From: Peristeroidobacter agariperforans
GTDB taxonomy: Bacteria; Pseudomonadota; Gammaproteobacteria; Steroidobacterales; Steroidobacteraceae
Direction: 5' to 3'
DNA: 64,000 bases
Assembly: GCF_004138335.1 (NCBI RefSeq)
Contig: NZ_RYFW01000003.1
Coordinates: 310,001 to 374,000, forward strand
The notes under the pieces are model-generated. The model was not told the origin of the DNA and did no database searches. It saw only the letters and a list, made by a program, of their open reading frames with translations. Of the stretch, positions 40,983-48,621 are shown in pieces. A program made the position numbers and the translations under genes. Within the stretch, counting starts at the first letter, position 1. Every line of letters starts with the position of its first letter.

Positions 40983-40994
40983 TTGTCCGGACAA
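40983..40994. promoter_or_regulatory. Operator candidate TTGTCCGGACAA (CitE-operon side)
   Basis: This exact copy of the palindrome lies 96 bp upstream of the first gene of the rightward operon. Confidence 0.75.
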
Positions 40995-41090
40995 ATACCA
41001 TGGGCGCTATGATGATTACGAGACTGTCATCCAGCGCCCGTTCCGGTGCGCTCGGCGACAGGTAAAAAGACGACGGGAGATGCACGAGCG

Positions 41091-41762
41091 ATGCCACTGA
41101 TGTACCCGACACTGGTTTATCTGCACCTGCTGTTGTTCGTGCTCTGGCTCGGTGCAGACGTCGGTGTGTTCGTGCTCGGACAGCACTTTCGTAAGCGAGA
41201 GAGCTACACGCTCGATCAGCGTCTCGCACTGTTGAAGCTGCTGGTGCAGGTGGACATGGTGCCGCGCACCGCGTGGGCGCTCATGGTGCCGCTGTCCTTG
41301 TCAGTGGTGTCGGCCGGCGGTTGGTGGGCCGTGCCTGGCTGGCTGCTCGCAACGGCGTGGCTGGCGGGCCTGGTGTGGTTGTGGCTGGTGTGGGATGCAC
41401 ATCTGCACGATCAAACACCGCGCGCCGTGCGCAATCGCAAGATCGAGTTCTGGCTCAAATGTTTCATCATGGTCGGTTATCTGTGGATCGGCGCGCAGTC
41501 GTTGGCGACCGGCGCACCGCTCATTCCGACCTGGCTTGCCGCAAAAGCATTTCTGTTCGGCGTGATCTTCGCCGCCGCAATCATGATCGATGTTGCTTTC
41601 AAACCGGTCGGGCCGCAGCTGGGTCGCCTCATCAAGGAAGGATCGAGTGACGCCACCGAGAAGCCGCTGCGGGCCACGATGGACCGCACGCGCTGGTGGG
41701 TATGGGCGGTTTACCTGCTGCTGCTTGTGACTTCGTACCTCGGCGCGGTGAAGCCGCTATGA
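41091..41762 (+). CDS. Integral membrane protein of unknown function (CopD/DUF2269-like)
   Basis: The 223-residue protein has about six hydrophobic helices, starting with YPTLVYLHLLLFVLWLGADV and ending with VWAVYLLLLVTSYLGAV. A histidine in helix 1, WDAHLHDQTPRAVRNRK in the loop after helix 4, and aspartates in helices are reminiscent of CopD/DUF2269 membrane proteins, which sometimes bind haem or metal. ATG 41091 is the likely start; a ribosome-binding site GGGAG lies rather far upstream, and ATG 41100 is an alternative. It overlaps the CitE-like gene (ATGA). Its role in a CoA-thioester operon is unclear; an electron-transfer partner for the acyl-CoA dehydrogenase or a transport accessory is possible. 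Confidence 0.83.
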   Translation: MPLMYPTLVYLHLLLFVLWLGADVGVFVLGQHFRKRESYTLDQRLALLKLLVQVDMVPRTAWALMVPLSLSVVSAGGWWAVPGWLLATAWLAGLVWLWLVWDAHLHDQTPRAVRNRKIEFWLKCFIMVGYLWIGAQSLATGAPLIPTWLAAKAFLFGVIFAAAIMIDVAFKPVGPQLGRLIKEGSSDATEKPLRATMDRTRWWVWAVYLLLLVTSYLGAVKPL

Positions 41763-42610
41763 CGAACGTAGCAAACGATGTTGCCAGTGTGCTGTTCGTA
41801 CCGGGCAGCAAGCCGGAGCGCACATCGAAAGCGCTGGCCTCGGCGGCCCGCATTGTTTGTGTCGATCTCGAGGATTCGGTCCCCGCATCCGACAAGGCCA
41901 CGGCGCGGGCCGCCGCGCTCGCTGCGTTGGGTGCGGGCGATCGACGCCTCGCTCTGCGCATCAACGGCATCAAGACGCGCGCGGGGCTGGAAGATCTGCT
42001 GGCGCTCGTGAACGCGAACATCGCGCCGCCGCTGTTGTTGGTTCCGATGGTCGAGAGCGCAGCTGAGATCGCCGTTGTCACAGCAGCGTTCGGCGGCAAG
42101 GCTCCGGCGATCGTGCCGTTGATCGAAACGGTGCAAGGCTTGCGGGCGGCTCATGAAATCGCGGCTGCGCCGGGCGTCGCCGCAATGATGTTCGGTGGCG
42201 GTGATTTCGCTGCCGAGCTCGGCGTCGCGCTGGCGTGGGAGCCGCTGCTCGCCGCGCGCGGCGCTTTCATTCTCGCGTGCGCAGGTGCGGGCATCGGAGC
42301 CATCGATGTTCCGTTCATCGGGCTGGACGATCAACAAGGTTTGATCGCCGAGACCCGCGCCGCGAAGCAATTGGGCTTCACCGGCAAGGCGGCGATTCAT
42401 CCGGCGCAGGTCGATGCAATCAACGCAGTGATGTTGCCGACGGCGGAAGAGATCGCCGAGGCGCAGGAAGCAGCACAAGCATTCGCAGCGGCCAACGGCG
42501 CCGCTGTGCGTTTCAAGGGCCGCATGCTCGAGGCACCGATCATGCGCCGCTATCGAAGAATTCTGGATCAGGGCAGTTTGATGAACATGCGGAGCGAGCA
42601 CGATGCGTGA
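41759..42610 (+). CDS. CitE/HpcH-type acyl-CoA lyase (malyl-, methylmalyl- or citramalyl-CoA lyase-like)
   Basis: The 283-residue protein starts at the ATG overlapping the membrane-protein stop. CitE family residues are all visible: FVPGSKPER, the metal-binding VDLEDSV, the CoA-contacting ALRINGI, the second ligand glutamate in PLIETVQGL and the aspartate in GGGDFAAELG. Family members cleave 3-hydroxy-dicarboxylyl-CoAs into acetyl- or propionyl-CoA and glyoxylate or pyruvate. The following MaoC hydratase, acyl-CoA dehydrogenase and CoA-transferases form a complete logic of activation, desaturation, hydration and cleavage, as in methylsuccinate or itaconate degradation. The exact substrate is an inference. 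Confidence 0.9.
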   Translation: MTNVANDVASVLFVPGSKPERTSKALASAARIVCVDLEDSVPASDKATARAAALAALGAGDRRLALRINGIKTRAGLEDLLALVNANIAPPLLLVPMVESAAEIAVVTAAFGGKAPAIVPLIETVQGLRAAHEIAAAPGVAAMMFGGGDFAAELGVALAWEPLLAARGAFILACAGAGIGAIDVPFIGLDDQQGLIAETRAAKQLGFTGKAAIHPAQVDAINAVMLPTAEEIAEAQEAAQAFAAANGAAVRFKGRMLEAPIMRRYRRILDQGSLMNMRSEHDA

Positions 42611-43112
42611 TGGGGTCATTGAAATCAGTCCGGGCCGCTATCGCGAGAGCTTTGGACGTTACTACGAGGATTTCGTGGTGGGGCACGTGTACGAGCACCG
42701 TCCCGGACGCACGATCACCGATACCGACAACGTGTGGTTCACGTTGCTCACCATGAACACGCACCCGGCGCACTTCGATTACGAGTTCGCCAAGAAAACC
42801 GAGTTCAAGAAGCCGCTGGTGTGCTCGCCGTTCACGGTCGCGCTGATGGTCGGCATGAGCGTCTCGGACGTGAGCCAGAAGGCGGTCGCGAACCTGGGCT
42901 GGGACAACATCCGGATGTCACATCCGCTGTTCCCCGGCGACACGCTGTATGCGGAGAGCGAAGTGATCGACAAGCGCGAATCCGCCAAGCGTCCCGAGCA
43001 GGGCATCGTGACCGTCAAGACGACGGGCAAGAACCAGCACGGCGACATCGTCTGTACATTCAGCCGGACCATGCTGATCTGGAAGCGCGGTTGCGGTCCG
43101 GTCGGCGACTGA
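42603..43112 (+). CDS. MaoC-family enoyl-CoA hydratase (mesaconyl-CoA-hydratase-like)
   Basis: The 169-residue hot-dog-fold protein overlaps the lyase gene by 8 bp. The hydratase-2 type catalytic region reads NTHPAHFDYEFAKKTEF, with the histidine and aspartate/asparagine positions of MaoC dehydratases. YEDFVVGHVYEHRPGRTITD at the start and MSHPLFPGDTLYAESEV later are typical of the mesaconyl-CoA hydratase/itaconyl-CoA hydratase group. It would hydrate a branched enoyl-CoA to the 3-hydroxyacyl-CoA that the CitE-like lyase splits. A gap of 12 bp separates it from the acyl-CoA dehydrogenase gene. Confidence 0.92.
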   Translation: MRDGVIEISPGRYRESFGRYYEDFVVGHVYEHRPGRTITDTDNVWFTLLTMNTHPAHFDYEFAKKTEFKKPLVCSPFTVALMVGMSVSDVSQKAVANLGWDNIRMSHPLFPGDTLYAESEVIDKRESAKRPEQGIVTVKTTGKNQHGDIVCTFSRTMLIWKRGCGPVGD

Positions 43113-43124
43113 GGGAATTCATAA

Positions 43125-44294
43125 GTGTCAGCACATTCGCAACGACGCATCGAAGCGTCCGCGGAACAGGCTCTGCTCGAAGCGATCGACCGTTGGGTCG
43201 AGCGCGAGGTGCGCCCGGTCGTGATGCATCACGACCACAACGACATCTGGCCGGCCGAGCTGGTCGAGCAGATGAAGGAGATGGGGCTGTTCGGCGCCAC
43301 GATCGGCCAGGAGTACGAGGGGCTGGGCCTGCCGGCGACCACGTATGCGAAGATCATCGCCACGATCTCTTCGTACTGGATGGCGATCACCGGCATCGTC
43401 AACTCACATCTGATCATGGCCGCGGCGGTCGAACGCTTCGGCACTGAAGATCAGAAGCAGAAGTGGCTGCCGAAGTTCGCGTCCGGCGAGATTCGCGGCG
43501 GCCTGGCGCTGACCGAGCCCGACGCGGGCACGGATCTGCAAGCCATTCGCACGACTGCGGTTCGCGATGGTGATGATTACATCATCAACGGCACCAAGAC
43601 CTGGATCACCAACGGCATTCAGGGCAGCTGCTTCGCCGTGCTGGTTAAAACCGATCCGAAAGCCGAGCCGCGTTACAACGGCATGAGCTTTTTTGTCTGC
43701 CCGAAGGGCCCGGGCTTCAGCGTCGGCAAGAAGTTCGACAAGCTCGGCTACAAGGCGATCGACAGCGCCGAGCTGGTATTCGAGAACTATCGAGTGCCGG
43801 CCGCGAACCTGATCGGCGGCAAAGAAGGCCAGGGGTTCTTCCAGGCCACTGGCGGTTTGGAGCTCGGCCGCATCAACGTCGCCGCGCGCGGCGTCGGTCT
43901 GGCGGAAGGCTCGCTGCGGCTCGCCACCGCCTATGCGCAGGTCCGAAAGACCATGGGCAAGCCGATTGCCCAGCATCAGGCCATCCAACTCAAGTTGGGC
44001 GAGATGGTCACGCGCGCCGAGGCGGCACGATTGCTCGTGACCAATGCCGCCGAAGCCTACGACCGCGGCGAACGCTGCGACATGGAAGCGGGCATGGCGA
44101 AGTACTTCGCCTCTGAAGCGGCGGTTCGCAACTCCGAAGAGGCCATGCGCATCTTCGGCGGCTACAGCTACTCCAAGGAATACGAGATCGAGCGCTTCTA
44201 CCGGGACGCGCTGCTCATGTGCATCGGCGAGGGCACCAACGAAATGCAACGGATGATCATTGCCAAGCAGTGGCTGAAGAGGAATCCGGCATGA
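43125..44294 (+). CDS. Acyl-CoA dehydrogenase
   Basis: This 389-residue flavoprotein starts at GTG 43125, with GAGGGA upstream. It has the family order: ALTEPDAGTDLQAIRT (FAD/substrate loop), GTKTWITNG, the FENYRVPAANLIG strand, RKTMGKPIAQHQAIQLKLGEM and the catalytic glutamate in CIGEGTNEMQRM near the C-terminus. It oxidises an acyl-CoA to the enoyl-CoA, passing electrons to ETF. Methylsuccinyl-CoA-, glutaryl-CoA- and isovaleryl-CoA-like substrates are all possible; placement with the MaoC and CitE genes favours a branched dicarboxylyl-CoA. The lyase, hydratase and dehydrogenase genes run in reverse order of their presumed reactions. Confidence 0.94.
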   Translation: MSAHSQRRIEASAEQALLEAIDRWVEREVRPVVMHHDHNDIWPAELVEQMKEMGLFGATIGQEYEGLGLPATTYAKIIATISSYWMAITGIVNSHLIMAAAVERFGTEDQKQKWLPKFASGEIRGGLALTEPDAGTDLQAIRTTAVRDGDDYIINGTKTWITNGIQGSCFAVLVKTDPKAEPRYNGMSFFVCPKGPGFSVGKKFDKLGYKAIDSAELVFENYRVPAANLIGGKEGQGFFQATGGLELGRINVAARGVGLAEGSLRLATAYAQVRKTMGKPIAQHQAIQLKLGEMVTRAEAARLLVTNAAEAYDRGERCDMEAGMAKYFASEAAVRNSEEAMRIFGGYSYSKEYEIERFYRDALLMCIGEGTNEMQRMIIAKQWLKRNPA

Positions 44295-45481
44295 AGTCCT
44301 TGCCGCTCGCAGGCTTTCGTATTCTCTCGGCCGAGCAATACGGCGCGGGTCCTTATGGCACGCAGTTCCTGGCGCAGCTCGGCGCGGAGGTCATCAAGAT
44401 CGAATCGCCCGGCGAAGGCGACACGGCGCGCGCTGTCGGCCCGCACTATCTGCGAGAGAACGAGAGCCTGTACTTTCAGAGCTTCAATCTCAACAAGCGT
44501 TCGCTGACGCTCGATCTCAGCAGCCCCGAGGGCAAGGCCATCCTGCACCGGCTGGCGGCGCAGAGCCACGCGCTGGTCAATAATCTGCGCGGCGATCTGC
44601 CGAAGAAGATCGGTTTGACCTACGATGACCTCAAAGACGTCAACCCGGCGCTGGTTTGCGCGCACTTGTCCGCCTATGGACGCGACAACGAGCGCACGCG
44701 CTGGCCGGGCTATGACTATTTGATGCAGGCGGAAGCGGGCTTCTTGTCGTTGACCGGCGAGCCGACTGCTCCGCCGACTCGCTTTGGATTGTCGATGGTG
44801 GACTTCATGACGGGCGCGCAGATGGCGATCGGTTTGCTCGCGTCGTTGCTCGATGCTCAGCGTACGGGGCAGGGGCGCGACGTGGACGTCGATCTGCTGT
44901 CCGTCGCGGTTCATCAAACGAGCTATCCGGCGATGTGGTACTTGAACGAAGGCGATTTGATTCCTCGCACGCCGCGTTCGGCGCATCCGTCGGTCACGCC
45001 GAGCCAGATGTTCCGCACCGCCGATGGCTGGGTGTTCGTGATGGCGCAGCTGCCGAAGTTCTGGCGCACGCTGGTGGATAAGATCGGGCAGCCCGAGCTG
45101 GCGCGCGATCCTCGCTTCGTCACGCCGGCTGATCGGCTCGCGCATCGTGAAGAGCTGACAGCCATCCTCGATGACGTGTTCAAGCAGCACCCGACCGCGC
45201 ATTGGGTCCAACTGCTCTGTGGCCATATGCCCGTTGCACCGGTGTTGTCGCTCGACGAGGCGCTGGACAATCCGCATTTGCGTACCATCGGCATGATTGA
45301 CACTGTCGCGCATCCCGATCGTCCCGAACTGCGAGTGCTCGCGAGCCCGATCCGGCTCGATGGCAAGCGCTTGCCGAATCGCGCCGGGCCGTTGCTGGGA
45401 GCGGACACCGACGCCGTGCTGGCCGAAGCGGGTTACAGCGTGGCGGATATCGCAGCGTTCAAGAACAGAGGCATCGTCTGA
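44291..45481 (+). CDS. Class III CoA-transferase subunit lacking the catalytic aspartate
   Basis: The ATG at 44291 overlaps the dehydrogenase stop (ATGA), giving 396 residues. GAGPYGTQFLAQLGAEVIKIE and HALVNNLRGDLPKKIGLTYDDL mark the CaiB/BaiF fold. At the site of the catalytic aspartate, other members in this window read MLDST or MFDSL; this one reads DLLSVAV, with serine. The next gene (5 bp away) encodes a second transferase with the aspartate intact. This matches what is known of heteromeric class III enzymes such as benzylsuccinate CoA-transferase, where only one subunit carries the aspartate. I infer that the two proteins form one enzyme. Confidence 0.87.
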   Translation: MKSLPLAGFRILSAEQYGAGPYGTQFLAQLGAEVIKIESPGEGDTARAVGPHYLRENESLYFQSFNLNKRSLTLDLSSPEGKAILHRLAAQSHALVNNLRGDLPKKIGLTYDDLKDVNPALVCAHLSAYGRDNERTRWPGYDYLMQAEAGFLSLTGEPTAPPTRFGLSMVDFMTGAQMAIGLLASLLDAQRTGQGRDVDVDLLSVAVHQTSYPAMWYLNEGDLIPRTPRSAHPSVTPSQMFRTADGWVFVMAQLPKFWRTLVDKIGQPELARDPRFVTPADRLAHREELTAILDDVFKQHPTAHWVQLLCGHMPVAPVLSLDEALDNPHLRTIGMIDTVAHPDRPELRVLASPIRLDGKRLPNRAGPLLGADTDAVLAEAGYSVADIAAFKNRGIV

Positions 45482-45486
45482 AGTCC

Positions 45487-46572
45487 ATGGGCAAGCTCAC
45501 CGGCATCAAAGTCGTCGACCTGTCGCAGTTCCTGCCGGGCCCGATGCTGTCGGTGATGATGGCCGACCAGGGAGCGGAGGTCATCAAGGTGGAGCCGCCG
45601 GCGGGCGATCCGGCGCGCGCGCAGGCGCCGTTCGAAGCCGGGCAGTCGGTGTGGTTTCGCAATTTGAATCGGGGCAAGCAGAGCGTTGCGCTCGATCTGA
45701 AATCGCCTCACGGCGTCGCCGCGCTGTGGTCGTTGATCGATGGCGCCGACGTGTTCATCGAAGGCTTCCGCCCGGGCGTGATGAAGCGACTCGGCTTCGG
45801 CTATGAAGCTGTGTCGGCGCGAAACCCGCGTATCGTTTACTGCTCTATCTCCGCATTCGGTCAGACCGGCGAGATGGCCCATCACGCGGCCCACGATCTG
45901 GCGGTCCAGGCGCTCAGCGGTTTTATTTCAGTGAATGATGGTGTGGATGGAACGCCGGTCGTTCCGGGGGCTCCGTCCGCCGACATGGCTGCAGCACTGA
46001 CCGGGTTGTCGGCTGTCCTCATGGCGTTGCTGGGCCGAGAGAAGAGCGGGTGCGGCGACTATCTCGACATCGCAATGTTCGATTCGCTGTTGCCGTGGTG
46101 TTCGCACATCGTCGGCACGGCGATGGCAGGTGGTGAGCCGCCGCGTTCCAGCAACCAACGATCGCTGGGTGGCGCGGCGTTCTACAACGTTTATGAAACA
46201 TCCGACGGTCGGCACATCGTGCTGGGCGGCCGCGAGCCGAAATTCGCGGCGAATCTGCTCAATGCCCTGGGCCGGCCCGAGTTGATTCCGCTGGCGAGCG
46301 AGCCGCCGGGGCTCGCGCAGCTGCCGCTGGTCGATTTCCTCCGACAAACGTTTCGCACGCGTTCGCGTGATGCCTGGATCGAGTGGTTCGCCGACAAGGA
46401 TGTGGCGTTCGCGCCGGTGCTGGATTTTCGCGAGGCTTTCGCTCAGCCGCACCTGGCGGAGCGCGGCCTGGTGGCCCAGGCCGATGGCGCTTATCACATT
46501 GCGCCGGCCATTCGTTTCCCGGGCGAGCCGGCCTGGACCCCGCGGCCGGCGCCGGAGCTCGGCGATGGCTGA
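45487..46572 (+). CDS. Class III CoA-transferase, catalytic subunit
   Basis: The 361-residue protein has FLPGPMLSVMMADQGAEVIKVE at the N-terminus, DVFIEGFRPGVMKRLGFGYEAV, and an intact catalytic aspartate in LDIAMFDSLL. It is shorter than most family members (380-400) because the C-terminal region is compact. It is the last gene of the operon from 41091 and converges with the GntR gene, whose stop is one base away. It likely pairs with the preceding aspartate-less protein to activate the acid that the dehydrogenase oxidises, using succinyl-CoA or acetyl-CoA as donor; the donor is unknown. Confidence 0.9.
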   Translation: MGKLTGIKVVDLSQFLPGPMLSVMMADQGAEVIKVEPPAGDPARAQAPFEAGQSVWFRNLNRGKQSVALDLKSPHGVAALWSLIDGADVFIEGFRPGVMKRLGFGYEAVSARNPRIVYCSISAFGQTGEMAHHAAHDLAVQALSGFISVNDGVDGTPVVPGAPSADMAAALTGLSAVLMALLGREKSGCGDYLDIAMFDSLLPWCSHIVGTAMAGGEPPRSSNQRSLGGAAFYNVYETSDGRHIVLGGREPKFAANLLNALGRPELIPLASEPPGLAQLPLVDFLRQTFRTRSRDAWIEWFADKDVAFAPVLDFREAFAQPHLAERGLVAQADGAYHIAPAIRFPGEPAWTPRPAPELGDG

Positions 46573-46573
46573 G

Positions 46574-47332
46574 TTATTGTTCCAGGTCGATGTGCATCGA
46601 GTAGACGAAGCGATCGGCGGGGTGGTAGCTCGAGGAGATCTCGAACAGCCGGTCGTTGGCGCCCATGTAACAACGCAGGATGTGCAGGCACGGCGTCTTG
46701 CGCGGAATATTCAGCTCGGCCGCTACCTGATTGCTCACCGCCACCGCTTTGATGTTCTGAGTGACGTGCGTCATCTTCACGCGCGCGAGCCGTTCGAGCT
46801 GAGCAAAGATCGCGGCGCCATTGGGCTTGATCTTATCGACCACGCCCTGGAAGTCGGGATGGATGTATGCATCCGTCAACGCGATGGGCTCCGGCTGGCC
46901 GGGTCGTGTACGCAAGCCGCGAAAATGAAACCAGCGCTCCTCGGACGGCGCGCCAACGTTTGCCGCAATGTCCTTGGGCAGCTCAATCATGCCCAACGGC
47001 GTGAACGAAGACTTGGTATCGCGTGCGTATTGAAGAATTTCCCGGACGCTCGACAGTTGATACAACGATCCGCCACGAGCGGTCGCAGGCTGAATCGTGG
47101 TGCCGGAGCCGCGCGTGCGCTCGATCAAGCCCTCGAGCTGCAGAGAGCGCAACGCCTCGCGCACCGTGTAACGGCTGACGCCGTAGCGCTCGCACAGAAC
47201 ACTTTCGGTCGGGAACTGATCCAGGTCCCGGTAATCGCCGCGCAAAACGCCTTCACGCAGTTCGGCCGCGATCTGTTGATACTTCGGCTTGCGAACCGCG
47301 CTGCGCGTCGATCTTTTGATCTTTGCTGCCAA
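46574..47332 (-). CDS. GntR/HutC-family transcriptional regulator with UTRA domain
   Basis: I start at TTG 47332, since GGAGG (47340-47344) lies seven bases upstream; a TTG at 47377 would put 15 codons across the divergent gene's start. The 252-residue protein has a winged helix-turn-helix (about 10-75: YQQIAAELREGVLRGDY, FPTESVLCERYGVSRYTVREAL, RTRGSGTTI) and a C-terminal UTRA ligand domain (EPIALTDAYIHPDF, HILRCYMGANDRLFEISSSYHPADRF). HutC-type proteins bind palindromes of the TTGT...ACAA kind. Exact TTGTCCGGACAA copies at 27980, 40776 and 40983 flank four operons, so this protein is the prime candidate for their regulator. The effector is probably a pathway acid. Confidence 0.92.
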   Translation of the reverse strand: MAAKIKRSTRSAVRKPKYQQIAAELREGVLRGDYRDLDQFPTESVLCERYGVSRYTVREALRSLQLEGLIERTRGSGTTIQPATARGGSLYQLSSVREILQYARDTKSSFTPLGMIELPKDIAANVGAPSEERWFHFRGLRTRPGQPEPIALTDAYIHPDFQGVVDKIKPNGAAIFAQLERLARVKMTHVTQNIKAVAVSNQVAAELNIPRKTPCLHILRCYMGANDRLFEISSSYHPADRFVYSMHIDLEQ

Positions 47333-47339
47333 GCCAACG

Positions 47340-47344
47340 CCTCC
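47340..47344 (-). promoter_or_regulatory. Ribosome-binding site GGAGG that decides the TTG start of the GntR gene
   Basis: GGAGG on the minus strand is seven bases from TTG 47332. With this start only 44 bp separate the divergent start codons of the regulator and the MmgE/PrpD gene. Confidence 0.65.
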
Positions 47345-47376
47345 ATTTGGCAATTGTCGGTGGAGAGCCACCTGCA

Positions 47377-48621
47377 ATGAATAGTAGCAAGCTTAGCGAA
47401 ACCGAGCGCCTGGCGGAGCGACTTCTGCAGCCCATTGACGGTTCGGTGCGCCGGCGGGCCCGCCTGCACTTGCTGGATTGGCTGGGTTGCGTGGCCGGGG
47501 CGCGAACGTCGGCAGTCGGAAAAATCCAGAGAAACGCGCAGTCGGGCGCGCCTGTTCAAGCCGCCGCATGGCTTGGAAACGTGTTGGAAATGGATGACGT
47601 GCATCGCGCCGCGCTGCTGCACCCCGGGCCGGTGATCTGGCCAACCGTGCTCGATGTGGGCGGTGACGCGCTGGATTCGGTGCTGGAGGCGGCGATTCGA
47701 GGTTACGAGGCCATGATCGCGGTGGGCTCGATGTTCGATGCGCGCCACTATTCGTTTTGGCACAACACGTCGACGGCTGGGTTTTTCGGCGCCTCGGCGG
47801 CCGCCGCCTGTTTGTTAGGAGCGGATCGTGACCAGCTCGTCTCGGCGCTGGGCCTGGCGGGCTCGGTGGCCGGCGGGCTCTGGCAAATGCGGCACGAACC
47901 CGTCATGGCGAAACAATGGCATCTGGCGCATGCCATGGCGACCGGCGTCGCCGCCGCTCGTCAGGCGCGCAATGGCGTGACCGGGCCACGTTTCATATTG
48001 GAAGGTCCGCAGGGCTTGCTGGCGGCAACTTGCCTGCAGCCAAAGCCGCTCGATCTCGGTGGCGCATGGAAGATTGAAGCCGTGAGCTTCAAGCCCTGGG
48101 GCGCTTGCCGGCATGCGCACCCAGCTATCGACGCCGCCATGGAGCTCAAGAGCCGAGGATTACTGACCGGGCGCATCACCGTCAGCACCTATCGCGACGC
48201 CTTGGTGTTCTGTAATCGTTTGAATCCGGCTAGCGTGCTCGAGGCCAAGTTCTCGCTACAGCACGCGGTCGCGATCGTGATGAAGCGGGGCAGGCCGCGC
48301 CTCAGCGATTTCGAGCCCGCCGCCATCGAGGAATTGGCCGAGCTTCGCAAGCTGGTGACCGTCGAGGAATCACCAGAAATGACGGCGGCATATCCAGCCC
48401 ATTTCGGTGCGCGCGTCACGTCGGACTCCGGCGAGGTCACGTTGAGCGATACGCTCGGCGATCCGGAGCGCCCGTTGAGCGAGGCTGGCGTCGTCACCAA
48501 AGTGCGAGAGTTGATGGAGTGGGGCGGACTGGCCTCGTCTTCGATCGATGACATCGTGCGCACGGTGTTCGAGGCCCACAGCGTTCGCGACATCACCGCA
48601 GTCGTGAGGGGGCTGGTGTGA
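47377..48621 (+). CDS. MmgE/PrpD family protein, first of two
   Basis: The 414-residue protein has the two-part MmgE/PrpD layout. The helical N-terminal domain contains LLDWLGCVAGAR, NVLEMDDVHRAALLHPGPVIWP with the conserved aspartates and histidine, WHNTSTAGFFGASAAAA and KQWHLAHAMATGVAA. The smaller C-terminal domain begins near SFKPWGACRHAHPAIDA. The family includes 2-methylcitrate dehydratase, cis-aconitate decarboxylase and iminodisuccinate epimerase. It starts the rightward ten-gene run opposite the GntR gene. A ribosome-binding site GGAGAG precedes the ATG. The second MmgE/PrpD gene overlaps its stop, so they may work as a heteromer or on successive intermediates. Confidence 0.9.
   Translation: MNSSKLSETERLAERLLQPIDGSVRRRARLHLLDWLGCVAGARTSAVGKIQRNAQSGAPVQAAAWLGNVLEMDDVHRAALLHPGPVIWPTVLDVGGDALDSVLEAAIRGYEAMIAVGSMFDARHYSFWHNTSTAGFFGASAAAACLLGADRDQLVSALGLAGSVAGGLWQMRHEPVMAKQWHLAHAMATGVAAARQARNGVTGPRFILEGPQGLLAATCLQPKPLDLGGAWKIEAVSFKPWGACRHAHPAIDAAMELKSRGLLTGRITVSTYRDALVFCNRLNPASVLEAKFSLQHAVAIVMKRGRPRLSDFEPAAIEELAELRKLVTVEESPEMTAAYPAHFGARVTSDSGEVTLSDTLGDPERPLSEAGVVTKVRELMEWGGLASSSIDDIVRTVFEAHSVRDITAVVRGLV

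Larger units (their letters stand above)
40741..41090. promoter_or_regulatory. 350-bp divergent control region with three palindromes
   Basis: This is the longest stretch without a gene. It separates the receptor operon from the rightward CitE/MaoC operon. It holds exact TTGTCCGGACAA palindromes at both ends (40776 and 40983) and an imperfect one (TTGTATGGACAA) in the middle. Centre-to-centre distances are 101 and 106 bp, close to ten helical turns each. On the + strand TTGTCC (40983) is followed after 19 bases by TATGAT (41008-41013). On the - strand the copy at 40776 is followed after 19 bases by TTTAGA. Each palindrome could therefore overlap a -35 element. Confidence 0.65.

Noticed and set aside
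47354-47365. Possible TTGTC half site between the GntR and MmgE/PrpD genes
   Set aside because: Only the first half (TTGTC) matches the palindrome; the second half does not, so it is not reported as an operator.
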